Source: Steinernema hermaphroditum
Taxonomy: Eukaryota; Nematoda; Chromadorea; Rhabditida; Steinernematidae
DNA length: 64,000 nucleotides
Assembly: GCA_030435675.1 (NCBI GenBank)
Contig: CM059623.1
Coordinates: forward strand, 7,404,012-7,468,011
Reading direction: 5' to 3'
Under the pieces are notes generated by a model. It ran no database searches. It was not told where the DNA came from and was given only the letters and a program-made list of their open reading frames with translations. Of this stretch, positions 1 through 11,697 are shown piece by piece. The first letter of the stretch is position 1. Each line of letters begins with the position of its first letter. The position numbers and the translations under genes were made by a program.

Positions 1-3000
1 CAGTGAACGCATGCGTCGGCGAACGTTCGTCGAGACGAACCGGCGCCGATCCGGTGACCCCTGCAGCTCCAGAGATGATAGATAGGACGTTTTATTGATT
101 CCACCCAAAGGAGAAGACAACATAAGCCCTTTGTCCACCGATGTCCTAGACGATCCGACCGCGAACGCCGCCCTCCGTAGTATACATTCCCATGTTCTGT
201 GGTGTCGCCGAACACTCCGTGACTGGACAAACTAGGAAACAACAACTGAGGCCGTGTGACCACAAGATTGACCGGAACGAGTCAGAAAAACCAGAAAGAC
301 TCTGCTATAGTACACACACGCAAGTACCGTACCCGACTGACGTTCCTTCCGGAGGCGGGCACGTGCACGTGGTCGTCCAAAAAGTCGCTTGGCACAGTAA
401 CCCTCAGGACGCGTCCCCGGTGCTTCCTCCATCAATCATTCGGCGCCTCCCCCGCACTCCCCCTCCGCCTCCTTTTCGAGGAAACGTCGTGGAGAGGAAA
501 GCGCACGGCGTGGAGAATCTCGCGAAGTGGAACGAGGCGCAGAAGATTGACCGGAACGAGTGCGAAAAACGAGGAAGTCGCAACATTGTTCGGAGAATCC
601 CGTTCGCGCCGCCTAAAAACTCCTCGGCTCATTGGGCGCTTTTTGTGGCCGCCGACGATCTCGGATACGGTAGCTGCCGCAGCGTGTCGGCGGAGCCATT
701 TGTCTTCGGAGGCAAAAAGTTGCGAAGTGATTCTAAGGGGAAACATCATTCCGGTTCTCCGTTCCGGAGGGCCGGGTGATAAGGATCTGGCCCCGGGGCC
801 AGGGCAGACGAGGAATGCGGCCGGAAGCGCAAAAAGAGGCGCCGGGGGCATCGCCGGGAGATAGCATCGCGTTCTGCAGCGGCGCTTGCACTTTGGGTCG
901 GGTTCTGCATCGAGGCTAATTAAGAGTTTAATGTTCTTTGTTGCAGCGGAAGACAATTGCACTTTACTAAAAGGCCGGAGGTCGTCGAGGCGCCCGAAGA
1001 CGTCACCGAAGGGTCGTCGAGGCGCCCCGGGGGGGGGGGGGGGGCACCATAGGCGCAAGAAGAGGCGCAAAAAGGAGAGAAAAAGTCGGGGAATAGTATT
1101 CGCGGAGAGCGCCTCCGGCGAAATAAACAATCGTCGCCGCGATTTGCGCCCCCATTCATCATTGCGTTTGTTGCAAACGACTTCCTTTGGCGGCGCCTTG
1201 CATCCCCGTGGAGCGACGCCGGGATCTCCGAGAGCCAACGACCTTCGCCCCTTCGTGAACGTCTTGATTAGCCTCCAGCACAGGGTCTCCGAACTTCTCC
1301 AACTGGTTGCCGACTTCCGGTCATCTCGCGCGAAGTCAGCACCTGGTCGACAAGGGTCCACGTACGCTCTCAGAAGCGATCTTTGGGCGGTCAAGAAGGT
1401 CCTCGAAAATTCCACGGCTCCTGGTCATCTCTGTAAACCTAAAGGGTCTATCCGGTTCTGCTTTTAAGTCCTCCTTTCAGAGGATCCGTAGAATCCCGAT
1501 CAAAAGGTTCTGCGCGGGACTGCTCTGTCTTATGGGGGTTAGGGCTATTCGGTCCAGCTTTCGATCTTCGACACGGTGCTGTTCCTGTGCCACACCGAAG
1601 ACCTCTCCTCCTGCGTCGACGCCTCGACTCCACAAGAATTAGAAGCGTCTGCGATCTGCGTTTCTTATGCCTGAATGGCGCCGATCTCTTCGAATTACAC
1701 CAGGAAGTGGAGGCTACAGATGATGTCAAAGTGTTTCCGCAGAAACGCCTCAGTGAATCACCGCGAAGTCGCCACTTTGGTGTTGCGAAAATTGATGAAC
1801 CGCTGGCGCATGCCTAAAATGAAACTCCGTGTCCTTCCGCCTTGGAGCACACTTCTTCGCGCGTTTTTGCACTTTGCAACCTCTTCTTTTATGTCTGCGC
1901 TAGACGAATCCGAGGAAATGCAAGGTCACCGTCCATCTCAGTCACCTGGTGCTCAGGAGTGTCCCCTGCGCCAGAAGAGATATTCGCTAGGTCCCAGAGC
2001 CTTTGTAACGCAGTTACAGTTCCTGCGGAGATCCAACTTCGGTGACTTCCGGTGACCGAGTTGCGTCGCCCCATTGTTTACATTAACAATTTTTCGCCAT
2101 TTATTCTCGTGGCGACTCTCCGCGAACCGCTCGATCATCGCCCAGAGGAGCGGTCTTTGTGCTCGCGACGTCGCCTGCCTCCGGCGACGTCTTCGCAGAC
2201 TGGCCGTCGCCGAACGGCGCCCCGAGCCCTGGCGCCGGGCCAAGTAGCACCACCTGGGGCTACGGTAGGGTCGCCGACTAGGGCGACCTTCGGCGACCAG
2301 GACAGGAGGGGCGCCTCCAGGGCGATGAAGAAGTCGAAGAGCGGCCGATGGACATGGAAGGGAGGCCCCTTTTCTTCAGTGGGTCTTGAGACTCGTCCCA
2401 GGAAGACAGCTAAGCCAGAAGAGGAAGCGAAGTTGCGATCTTCACAGCTCGTGACCGGAAGGCGAATTTGCCGAAAACGCCGAAAAAAGGCGTTTTGATT
2501 GATGCGCATAGACGGAATAATCTTTGGTTGTCTGCGACGGCGTCTGACTCACTCGAAGACCCTCGGGAGCCCTCGAAAGTGCGCTGGATTCTGCAGCAGC
2601 CAGCCGGTTCCCGAAGAAACTTTTTCGGCACCTCGTATTTGCTCTTTCCACAATTTGTCACGTCCGGGGAACGAGGAAGACGCCGAGGGGGTCCGGGGGC
2701 GCCTGACGAGTTCCGAGGGTCGTCGAGCCTCCGGCATGGCGCGGAGGCGTCGACGAATCCCATTAAGAAGACGAGGTGATTAGTCCTCGAAGGCGCCTCT
2801 TCGACGATGAAGGCATCGGAGGGCAAGGGCGGCCGACTACCGTAATCCCTGGGGCACAGGAAGTGATTCACTAATCGAATTTACTTCGACCTTTGCGTCC
2901 GCATTACTCATTCATCCCTGCCATCTACCGTAAGTGCCTCCGAGGGATCCGGGAGCCTCGGCGGGCTCTGTGTCGCCTTAATTCGCAGTAATTGGCGATG

Positions 3001-4852
3001 GCGCCACTCCGACTCGGCCTCTCCTCTAACCTGATTTCCGCTGACGTCCTTCGAGAGCTGATTTATGCGAAAAACGGCAAAAAGTCGCGTGGCGCCCTCC
3101 ATCGTCCTCCTATAAAGCCCCAACTCCTCCGGGGCGGTTCGACTTCGGCTCCGACTCCGCTCGGCACTTTTTGAGGCGCCTCGTCCGCTCCCGACGACAC
3201 GAGCGTAAATCAACGGCCGCGCTTCTCCTCTCTCCGCTGTCACTTCGCCGCGCTCCACCGTTCGATTATGCGCGCTCGCGGCTTCGTCACTCTACCGTAC
3301 TTCTGGCCCTCTCTCCCTCTGGACCACCCGCCGGGTACTCTCGGTCGTGTCCTTCCGCGTCTTCTGGCGCTCTGCACCGCGCTCGGAGATTAGTGAGCGC
3401 CTCGGGAGTCGAGAAGACGCTTCCGGTGCTCGTCTCCCGACCTTCGCAAATCAATTGCGACGCATCGCCGCTAGTGGACCGTCGCCTTACCGTTTCCCTC
3501 TGGCGCGCAGCACGGAGGGTACCCGAGGTCCGCTTTATGCAGCAAGGCGGAAATGAAAGTTCGTTTACGAGTGCGCGAACGAGCCTTCGTTCGGATTTTT
3601 ATTTTTACGACGCGGCCGACGACGTCGTCGCCTAATTGTGGCTAATAGATCTCTTTTTGTATCCCGTCGCCGCCCGCCGCTCCCGATGCCCTCTCGCCGC
3701 GCCTGCGCCTCCAAGGTCGTGTCGCCGAAATCGAAGCGCCTCCGAAGCGGAGTCGAGAGGGGAAGTGTTCGTCTCGAGGGCCCTTCAGGGTCCCTCGAAA
3801 GTGCAAGTTGCGCCTGCAACTTAATCGGCGCCGCCCCTTTACTACTCTGTTACAAGTTAGGGCGGCACAAAAAAAAGTACAAAAGGGAACGGCCAATCAC
3901 TCAGAGATCAGAGCAGCGAGCCTCCTCGAGTCTTCGGGCGCCTCTCCTCCGAGACTCCAAAGTACGTCTTGGCCGCTTCCGGCGCGAACGCCCCGATCAC
4001 ATGGAGTAGGGGTGCGCGTTCTCGGCTCCGCGCGGTCGCCCTTCTGACGTAACTTCTCCGCTTCATTGATGGATCTACTGCGCCTCTGCTACTGAAATGT
4101 GTGCAAAAAAAAAGAGAGAAACGGGCTGTTCAGGGGTGCATCGTGCCCGGACGACACGTCTTCCGGGCTTGGGCGCAGGCCAGGCCGCGGCTACCGTACC
4201 TCGCGGCGGGCGTCCCCAAGGACTCGTTGACGACGAATCCGCGTGCTGATTTATCGCCCTCGGCGGCCTTCGTGTGTGGCTTCCGCCGCCTCCCCTACCG
4301 TACTTCCGGTGGACGACGTGTGTGGTCCCGGCAATGTTGCCACCGGGACTACCGTCTTCGGCGTGCGCTTCGCCTTCGGCCATCGTCTTCTGTTTACTTT
4401 CGCGCCGCGCGCCTTCCATCTATCTTCGTCTCTCTCGAATTCGCATTTTTTTCGTCTTCGTGGGTGGGCGGAGTCGCCTTCGAGAGCGTCGAAGGCGTCT
4501 TCGAACCTTCTTCTCCCCCGGCGAGCGATCCCTTACCGCATAACGAACCCTCGCTACCCCAGAGCTCGGGCGTGTGTCCTCTCCTCTCCGAACGTCTCCT
4601 TCGACCACCCACGACGACCATCTCACTCCCCCTCTAATCCCTCTATGCTACAACAGTAATCTCGATCGACTCTACCATAATCCCTCTGCCGTACCCTCCC
4701 TTCTCTCCCCTTCTTTCGAACAACGACCTCTTCGGGGACTCTCCTAAAGCAAATCCGCTCAGGTACGGTACCGCACAGCGCCTTCCTCGCGTCTCGCGCT
4801 CTACCCTACCGTATGCCCCATCCCAACGTCCCTTTGCAGCGTTCTCGACGAC
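1..4852. other. Intergenic, no recognisable gene
   Basis: GC-rich sequence with many overlapping open frames on both strands but none with a recognisable domain, signal peptide or consistent splice structure. It holds a 17-base G run at 1028-1044, a 16-base direct repeat (GATTGACCGGAACGAG at about 268 and 545) and several copies of the TACCGTA motif (about 2926, 3293, 4192, 4296, 4764, 4807). The last part probably contains the promoter and outron of the CAP gene that follows. Confidence 0.6.
1028..1044. repeat. G17 homopolymer
   Basis: Seventeen consecutive G residues follow a run of four C. This is a direct observation; the length may vary between reads or individuals. No function is implied. 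Confidence 0.95.
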
Positions 4853-6061
4853 ATGTGTTCCTCCTCACGACTCAGCTTGGCCTTTTTCGGCGTCCTCCTC
4901 CTGCTCGGGCTCGACGTCGTCTCCGCCTTCACCGTCGACTCGCGCCTCGGCGACGCCGAGGTCTCCCACTCAGGGCCAACGCTCCTCGGCGGAGAGCGTG
5001 AGAAGCGTGCCGTCTACTACCAGGACTTCAACCAGTTCCCCAACCTCCTCGTCTCCTCGGAGCCCCCGAACGACTACCTGAAGATGTGGATCACCAACGA
5101 GCATAACCGTTTCCGGAAGCTGGTGAGTGCCTCTGGGAGGCGTCCCCCCTCACGGCCAGGCTTGCAGGTGCCGGCTACCGACATGCGCATGTTGTACTGG
5201 TCGGACGAGCTGGCGGCGAGCGCGCAGCGCCACGCGAACCGTTGCGACTTCCGGCACTCGCGGGACCGTGTCAATGTCGGCGAGAACATCTGGGCCGCGC
5301 CCTATGCCAACTACTCGGACGCCGTCGAGCGCTGGTTCCAGGAAGTGAACGACCCCCGCTGCGGCTGCAACCACGCCTATAAACACTGCTGCGGCCACTA
5401 CGTCCAGGTGGGTCCTCCCCCGATCGGGGCGATCTTCGGCCGCAGAGGAAGTCATTACTCACCTCGCGATGACCGATGGCGTCCGGCCCTCCCTTCGGCG
5501 GGGCGTCTCCGTTTGTAACACTTCGAGACGCACCAGGGGCAATTAATCAGCCCGGCGAAGGAATTTTATCGCGCGTCCATCGACGTCGCCAAAAAAGCGA
5601 AATCCCCTGAGCCGCCTCTTTTCAGGTCGTCTGGGCACAAACGAACCTCGTCGGCTGCGGCTACGCCCGCTGCAACGACGTGTGGGGCGTGCAGGGCCGC
5701 GGCCACCGCCACGTCTTCGTCTGTCACTACAACCCCCAGGGCAATACGGTATTCGTAACTGGAAACGGACAGCTTTACGCGGTTAGTAGCCTTTTAATGT
5801 TAACGCTAGAGCGGCCCGGCCTCACCCGGACTAACGCGGGCCGCTCACTAGCGCCTAGACTCACGCTTCGGCGACCCTCCCCCGGCCCCTAATCCACTGA
5901 CCCCTTGCCTTTAGGTGCCCGCGTTCACCTGGGCCACACAGAACAAGCCGCGGTGCAGCGATTGCCCCACCGACGCGCCCGCCTGCTACGAAGGCCTCTG
6001 CTACATGCCCTCCGCGAAAGAGCGCCTCGCCTCCGGCAACGCCGTCGACCAGCGCCGCTAG
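4853..6061 (+). CDS. CAP/SCP (cysteine-rich secretory, venom-allergen-like) secreted protein
   Basis: Four exons fit: 4853-5122, 5168-5407, 5626-5748 (or to 5754) and 5915-6061, giving about 260 residues. The start is chosen because a TTTGCAG acceptor ends 13 nt upstream of the ATG, as for a trans-spliced leader. Residues 1-25 are a clear signal peptide, followed by a dibasic EREKR that could mark a propeptide cut. The CAP domain spans about 78-215: HNRFRKL, WSDELAASAQRHANRC, GENIWAA, then the signature GHYVQVVWAQT and HVFVCHYNPQGN. The Cys-rich tail (CSDC, CYEGLCY) is typical of the family. Family knowledge: CAP proteins are secreted and abundant in nematodes, with roles seldom known. The first intron (45 nt) is a multiple of three without a stop, so retention would insert 15 residues. 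The exact donor of exon 3 is uncertain. An AATAAA lies at 6394. Confidence 0.88.
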
Positions 6062-6393
6062 AGGCCCGACCCCGAACCTCCGACGAGACTGACCTCCCAG
6101 TGTGGCCCGCCCGACTATTTATTCCCGAGACCCTTAAGGTGCAATTCCGAGATTGCCGTAGATCTGCTACCGTAGGCTTTACCTTCTCCTCCTCCGCCCA
6201 CCGACCGTCGAAATCTCTCTTCGCTCGAAGAATTGTTATTATGTGTACATTTGTTGTGTGAATGCGTGTGTTTGTAATAATATTGTCGCCCTCGTAATCT
6301 CTTGCCGCTCTCATACGTGTCTCCCCCACATCCCTTCACTCCCGATGCACTGGAAGGTTCGCAAAGGTTGAAACTCATATCTCCTGTTGACTG

Positions 6394-6399
6394 AATAAA
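6394..6399 (+). terminator. Poly(A) signal of the CAP gene
   Basis: Canonical AATAAA about 330 nt after the stop codon of the CAP gene. It is the first canonical hexamer downstream on this strand that I can see, implying a long 3' UTR. Confidence 0.55.
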
Positions 6400-6982
6400 T
6401 TATTCTTTAATCTGAGGCACCAGAGGCACGGGAACTGGCTTGCCCCGGGAGGTCGATCCCGAAAACGCTCATTCGACGAAGTGTAACAAGAGATTGCGAA
6501 TGCGGGGCGCGAGAGGGGCGCCCCCGGTGAAAACCTTGAGAAGCGCGACTTTGCTGTCAACGGAGAGGGAGCGCTCTTCCGGTGAGACCCCGTCTTCTTC
6601 GGGTCATCGAGAGGCTAGCCCGAGGAACTCGTTCTCTGACTGCATGTGCACTTTCTCTAAAAAACAAACAACCCATGCACTCCGTAACAGGATTGCCCGA
6701 ACTTGAAGCTGTTCCGAAGGAGTCACCTTGGAACAGAGTCAGAGAGACGAGAATGATTATCACCAAAACTCTCCGGTTTCAAGCAAAAGCAGTCGATCGC
6801 TGCTTTATGTAGGCACTAAAAGGAGTTAATTGCCACGTGGACGTCTTCATGGTTCTTGCGCGGGGAATTCGACGGAGAAGGGGCTGTTGCAGGAAGCACA
6901 GCCACCGTAGCCATGGATCTGTGTGAGACTTTATTACGGGAAGAAGAAGTCAGACTGGTTCTGTGCGATAGGGGTGGTCGGC

Positions 6983-8966
6983 TCAGGCGATCTTCTGGGA
7001 GATCTCCTTGATGACATCGACGGCGAAACGGATGTCGGCGGCGGAGGTCTCGGAGTTGCAGACGGCAAGGCGGAGGAAGAAGACGCCGTGGGCCGTTGAG
7101 GGGACCAAGTGGATGCGGCGGTCGTCGTTCACCGCCGCCGTCAGCCGCTCGTTCTCCTCGTTGTCCCCTTTTAGGCGGAAGCAGACGAGGCCGAGGTGCT
7201 GCGGCACGAAGAGCTCGAAGGCGCCGTCCTCGGTGACGATCTCCGCGAACTCCTTTGCCCGCTGCTCCATCTGAAGGAGCGATTAGGACGGCCGGAAGAT
7301 CGACCACCCACCGTGCGGAGGTGCTTCTGGATGTGTTCGATGCCGAGGGCGCGCAGGACGAACCAGATCTTGAGGGAGCGGAAGCGGCGTCCCAGCGCGA
7401 TTTGGAGGTGCCTGAGGTCGGCCGCCTTCTTCTGATGCTCGTGCTTAAGGTAGACGGGGTCGACGTCGAAGTAGCTTGCGGCCTCTGTGGCGTCTTTGAA
7501 CCACATCGGGGAGCAGTCGAAGTTGATCATCAGGGCTGGAAAGACGTGAGGGAGGAAGCTGGAGGGGAGGGGAACCTTTGTGGGCGTTGAAGTTGAAGGA
7601 GTCGACCATCTCGACGCCCTTGGCGAGGTAGCGGTACTCGGGGCAGATGAGGTAGCTCCCTGAATGGAGGTCGGTGAGCAGGCCTAGGAGATGGCGCCCT
7701 ACCGGCATAAGCGGCGTCGACGTGAAGCCAGAGGCCCTCGCGGTTGCATATGGGGCCCAGATCGACGAGGGAATCCACTCCACAGGTACTGGTGGTGCCG
7801 ATAGTCGCCACGAGGATGAAGGGAATGAGTCCGGCGGCGCGGTCCTCGGCGATCGCCGCCTCGAGCGCCTCCGCGCAGATGCCAAAGTTGCCGAGGAGCT
7901 CGTCGACGGCGCTCCGCAGTTTCCGGAGCTTCACGCCTGCCAGCATCGCGTCCTTCTCGACGGAGGAGTGTGCCTAGAGGGGCCTCTGGGAGAGTTCGGG
8001 GCGGGACCCACCTGGTCGGAGGTATAGGCGATGAGCTTTGCTAGCACCGCGGGGTCGTGGTTCTCCGGGTTGATGATGTCGCTGTGCGGCTCCCTGCGTA
8101 CCTCGCTCACCTTCGAGAAGATCCTCGAGACATTCGAATAGACCCAGCCGAGTTTCGTGCTTTCCTGCTGCTTCTTGTACTTCTGAAAGGGCCGACGCTC
8201 TTCATGAAGCCCCAGAAGGAACCCACGTTGACGGCGCGGGAGCGCGCAGCGAGGAGGGCGACGAGGGTGGCGTCGCTGGCGGTGCTCTGGATCATGCCTG
8301 CGCCTGGACCGTCGTCGGAGTTGAGGAAGAAGTCGGGCAGTCCGAGGGCCTTCACCAGCCAGTCGGTGCACACCATCTCTAACTCCGTCATCGAGGGACT
8401 CGACTTCTGAACCAGGGCCGGTTACTATAGACAAAGATACGGTACCCAGGTGAAGCCGATGCTCGCGATGGCGCCGCTCAGCATGTCGGCCATGATGGAA
8501 GGGTAGCTGAGCGAGGTCGGGTAGTAGGCGAAGAAGTGCGGGTGGTGCCAGTTGGTGTTCGCCTTCAGCACCACAGGCTCCAGGTCTTCGAAGATCTTCG
8601 TCCACGGCTCGGGGTTCTCTGGTGGAGACGAGGGCACCTCAATCGGAGTACGGTTATAGGAGGACGTCTACGAAGCTAATAGGGGGCCTCTGCGCCCCCA
8701 AGAGATCCCAAAGATTCCAGCGCTTCTCTATCTCTAGCGCTGTGAGGTATCGCTCGATTAAGATTACGGTAGGCAGCCGCAATACTCTGTGAAAGGACCG
8801 ATGAGGAGAGAAAAGGCACCCGAGGCGAAGGAAGGGCACTCACTAGGTCCCAGATGTATCCGGGCTGCACGTCGGGTAGCGGGGTACGTTCGCGCATTCC
8901 TGTCCAGTAGTCGGCGATGAAGTCGACCATCTCCTTGCCGTGCTTGCGGAACGCCTCGGAGTCCAT
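6983..8966 (-). CDS. Group II PLP-dependent aromatic L-amino-acid decarboxylase
   Basis: Eight exons, all with GT-AG borders: 8966-8844, 8637-8446, 8406-8227, 8182-8012, 7973-7703, 7659-7576, 7535-7312, 7270-6983; about 510 residues, normal for the family. It starts [20 protein letters not shown] and carries [37 protein letters not shown] and the PLP-binding lysine in FNFNAHK (about residue 340). The end FLRLAVCN...IKEISQKIA is also typical. The expected reaction is decarboxylation of tyrosine, DOPA, 5-HTP or histidine to an amine transmitter in the cytosol; the substrate cannot be decided from sequence here. Oddity: an exon inserts about 30 residues ([17 protein letters not shown]...) before the conserved [17 protein letters not shown] acceptor lies just upstream of the chosen ATG; an upstream in-frame ATG at 9005 is the alternative. 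Confidence 0.9.
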
Positions 8967-10278
8967 GGCTGCTCGTCCTCTGGAAGCAATCTGGCTGACA
9001 CACAAAAGACTATCGTTCGCGTTCTCTCACGGCGGCCGCCTCGTCGTCAGGAGTAATGGTTTCCTCCGGACGCCGAAAACGGTGGCATTTATATGCAAAT
9101 TGGACGCCACGAGGAAACGAGGGGCCATTGGCCCTCCGGGCGGCGCCGATCCGGCAGATTGACAAACAGCGCCGACGGGTAATCTCTGAATTATTAATCC
9201 TCGCGGACTCCGCGCGTGGGAAAGGTGCCGACGCTCGATAGGAACGGGGCGGCGGAGGACGAGGGAGTGGAGGACGGGGTAGAAGACGCGGTTCGCACCT
9301 ACGGATCGCGCATCGCATGATTCCGACGCAGGGAAATTGGCGGAAGGGAGAGTGAAGATCGCCAGGATGACGCGGAAGAGTGAGTGGTGATGACAGCAGA
9401 TGGGGCGATAAGAAGCACGATAGCGATCGGCGGAAGAAGTCGGAGTGGAGGCGACTTCGGAGAACTGGCTCCTGTGACACCTTCTGATCGACTGATAAGG
9501 AACAAAAGAGGGCCTCTGAGGGGTCCTCGACAAACAAGCGTCTTCTCCTCTTTCGGACGAAGGCGCTCCTCCAGAAGCGGCTCGATGAGCGAACAGCGGC
9601 CCGATCTTCGGCTCATGGCTAAGCACGCGCACCAGAGACAAGCAAGCGATTGTATCTTCATCGACGGCTTCTCCTCGACCCTGAAGACGCGACACGCCCT
9701 CCGACGTCCTCTTCTCATCGACCGCATTCCGGATTTCGGCGCCTGCATCGCCCGGAGTCTCCTCGAACGTCGAGGCAAAAAGCGAACGACGTCGACTTTC
9801 GAGCAGTTCTCTGCATTCCGATAGAGGCGAGGGTGCACAAATGAGGGCCCACAACAGGGTGCTTGGAGGTAACAAGCAGTTTCACCTACAGTGGTCCTAC
9901 ATTGGGTACTGTTTACTGTTTCATCCATCTGTTCTTTCACTTCGAAGATAGATTTCTTTTACTCCGAGATCTCATAGATCGCCCTACCGTAATCCGACCT
10001 TTCCAGTCGACTTAAAGCTCCCCGACGCCTCAGGCCGGAGAGTACTGAATCTACCAAGACGATAACCCTCCACACAAAGTCAACGGCATCAATGGGTACA
10101 CATTCGTCGACTTCAAGTACCGTATCGCTCCTGTGTAGGAACGAGAAGTAAACAAGAATTGAACTACTTTTTATAACAGTGAATCATAAAAACTGTTAAC
10201 AGATAACAAGAACCGGTTTAACAACGTACCCTAATCTTAACTCCAGAGGCGCCTTCCTAACGAACGGGCCGAGTGAGA
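8967..10278. other. Intergenic, no recognisable gene
   Basis: About 1.3 kb between the decarboxylase (5' end) and the mitochondrial carrier (3' end), both on the minus strand. Open frames exist on both strands but none shows a domain or splice pattern. The part next to 8966 should hold the decarboxylase promoter. TACCGTA motif copies occur near 9983 and 10117. Confidence 0.6.
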
Positions 10279-11535
10279 TCATTCGGAGAGCTTCCTGTTA
10301 TGGCGAGAGAAGAAGAGCTTGAAGAATTCGTAGGATCCGATCATGACTGCACACGCCGGAGCGACCTTCGCTATCCTCGGAATAAGACCTAATCTCAGTT
10401 AACCTGTATACATAAGCTCGCCAGCAGTACCTGTGAAAAGCGCCTTGAATCCCTGGGTAGCCACGATTTCCTTCATGATGGAGCACGTCGAGTAGGACTT
10501 CAACTTCTGTAGTCGCTTCCTCAAGCTGCTCTCCGGGCTGTCCCCGTTGCCATTGACCTGTCCCAGTGTGATCTGACGATGTGTCTTCACGACGTCAAAT
10601 GGTGTCGTCACCACAGCCGCCAGCATCCCCGACGCTGCTCCGCACATCGCGCTGACTCCGAAAGACGTTTCCTTGCGGTCCAGATACTGTAGGGCCCGCT
10701 TCTTCAGAGTCTCGTAGCCTGCCCAGTACAGTGCTGCAAGGTCCGCAGTTACAGAAAATAACACCGCCACTCACCAGAGAACGGCAGATCGCGCATGATC
10801 GTGGGACCCCAGCCTCTCCACAAGGCGCTGAACCCGTCGTGTCGTACTGTCGTCTGCACGGCATCGCGCAGTTCTAAACAAAGAAGGCTCCTCAGACGCT
10901 CTGCGGAGACACTCACCGAAGAAACTCAGCCTCTCGGACTGCATCTTAGTGCGTACCATCTCCAGCGGCGACACAAGCGTCACGGCGAAGCCCCTCGCCG
11001 TGGCTCCGACGACCATTGGAATGTAGAATCCGTCTCCGTATCGGCGCCGCATGGAGGTAAGAAGGGTATCGTACACAGAGAAGTAGAATACGGTGGCGGG
11101 GATGGCGTAGACGCTAGAACAATCCTCGAGGCGAGCCAGGAAGGCGTGCACTCACATCGTGGGGGAGAGACCGCTCCAGAGAGATCGGACGCCTTCGTGC
11201 CTGGCAATCTTGACGAACGCATCGAGCGTTCCATTGAAGTGGCCTGGACGAGCGTACCACTCGCAAGGCATCTTGGGGCCGGGTTCCGCACAGCTCGTGC
11301 AGAGGTGATCCATCAGCCCGTTGTTGTAGAGGAAACACCTCCCCTTGGCCAGGGGCTTCACCTGCTGCTGCAGCCGGATCTTCACTACGTCCATCGGAGT
11401 CACTGAAGAGTCGCCTTAGTCACCTTCAAACCGCTCAGGACACTTACTCATCAAAGCGGTGATCAAGGCCCCACTCGACGAGGCGACTACCCTCTGAACC
11501 ACAGTTATATCTGAACTGCCGTTCGACGTCGCCAT
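10279..11535 (-). CDS. SLC25A39/40: SLC25A39/40-type mitochondrial carrier
   Basis: Six exons join in phase: 11535-11448, 11402-11156, 11113-10917, 10873-10775, 10733-10431, 10388-10279; 347 residues, the family length. Three mitochondrial-carrier repeats are visible through their signatures: [22 protein letters not shown] and [11 protein letters not shown]. Subfamily marks are [10 protein letters not shown] in the first matrix loop, [13 protein letters not shown] and the C-terminal [19 protein letters not shown]. Family knowledge: SLC25A39/40 sit in the inner mitochondrial membrane and are needed for glutathione import. The first matrix loop keeps four cysteines (RCF, HLC, TSC, MPC), matching the cysteine-rich regulatory loop described for SLC25A39. 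The ATG lies 2 nt after a GTTTAG acceptor and 163 nt after the stop of the leucyl-tRNA synthetase on the same strand, so the two may be co-transcribed. Confidence 0.92.
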
Positions 11536-11697
11536 CCTAAACGCTACTATTAGAAAATAAAGAAACGGCGAAGACGTGCAATGATAAACAACGGAAACAA
11601 AGAACCCAGCAGCCACCACCTCCATGCGACACATCCAAAGTCAACAAGTTCATCTCAGCTTCGTAAAATCAACAAAACGATTGAAAAGTATAAATTA

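Noticed and set aside
192..1467. Overlapping open frames on both strands of up to 327 codons
   Set aside because: They have low-complexity Arg/Ser/Pro composition expected from GC-rich DNA, no domain, and overlap each other in several frames with no splice chain.
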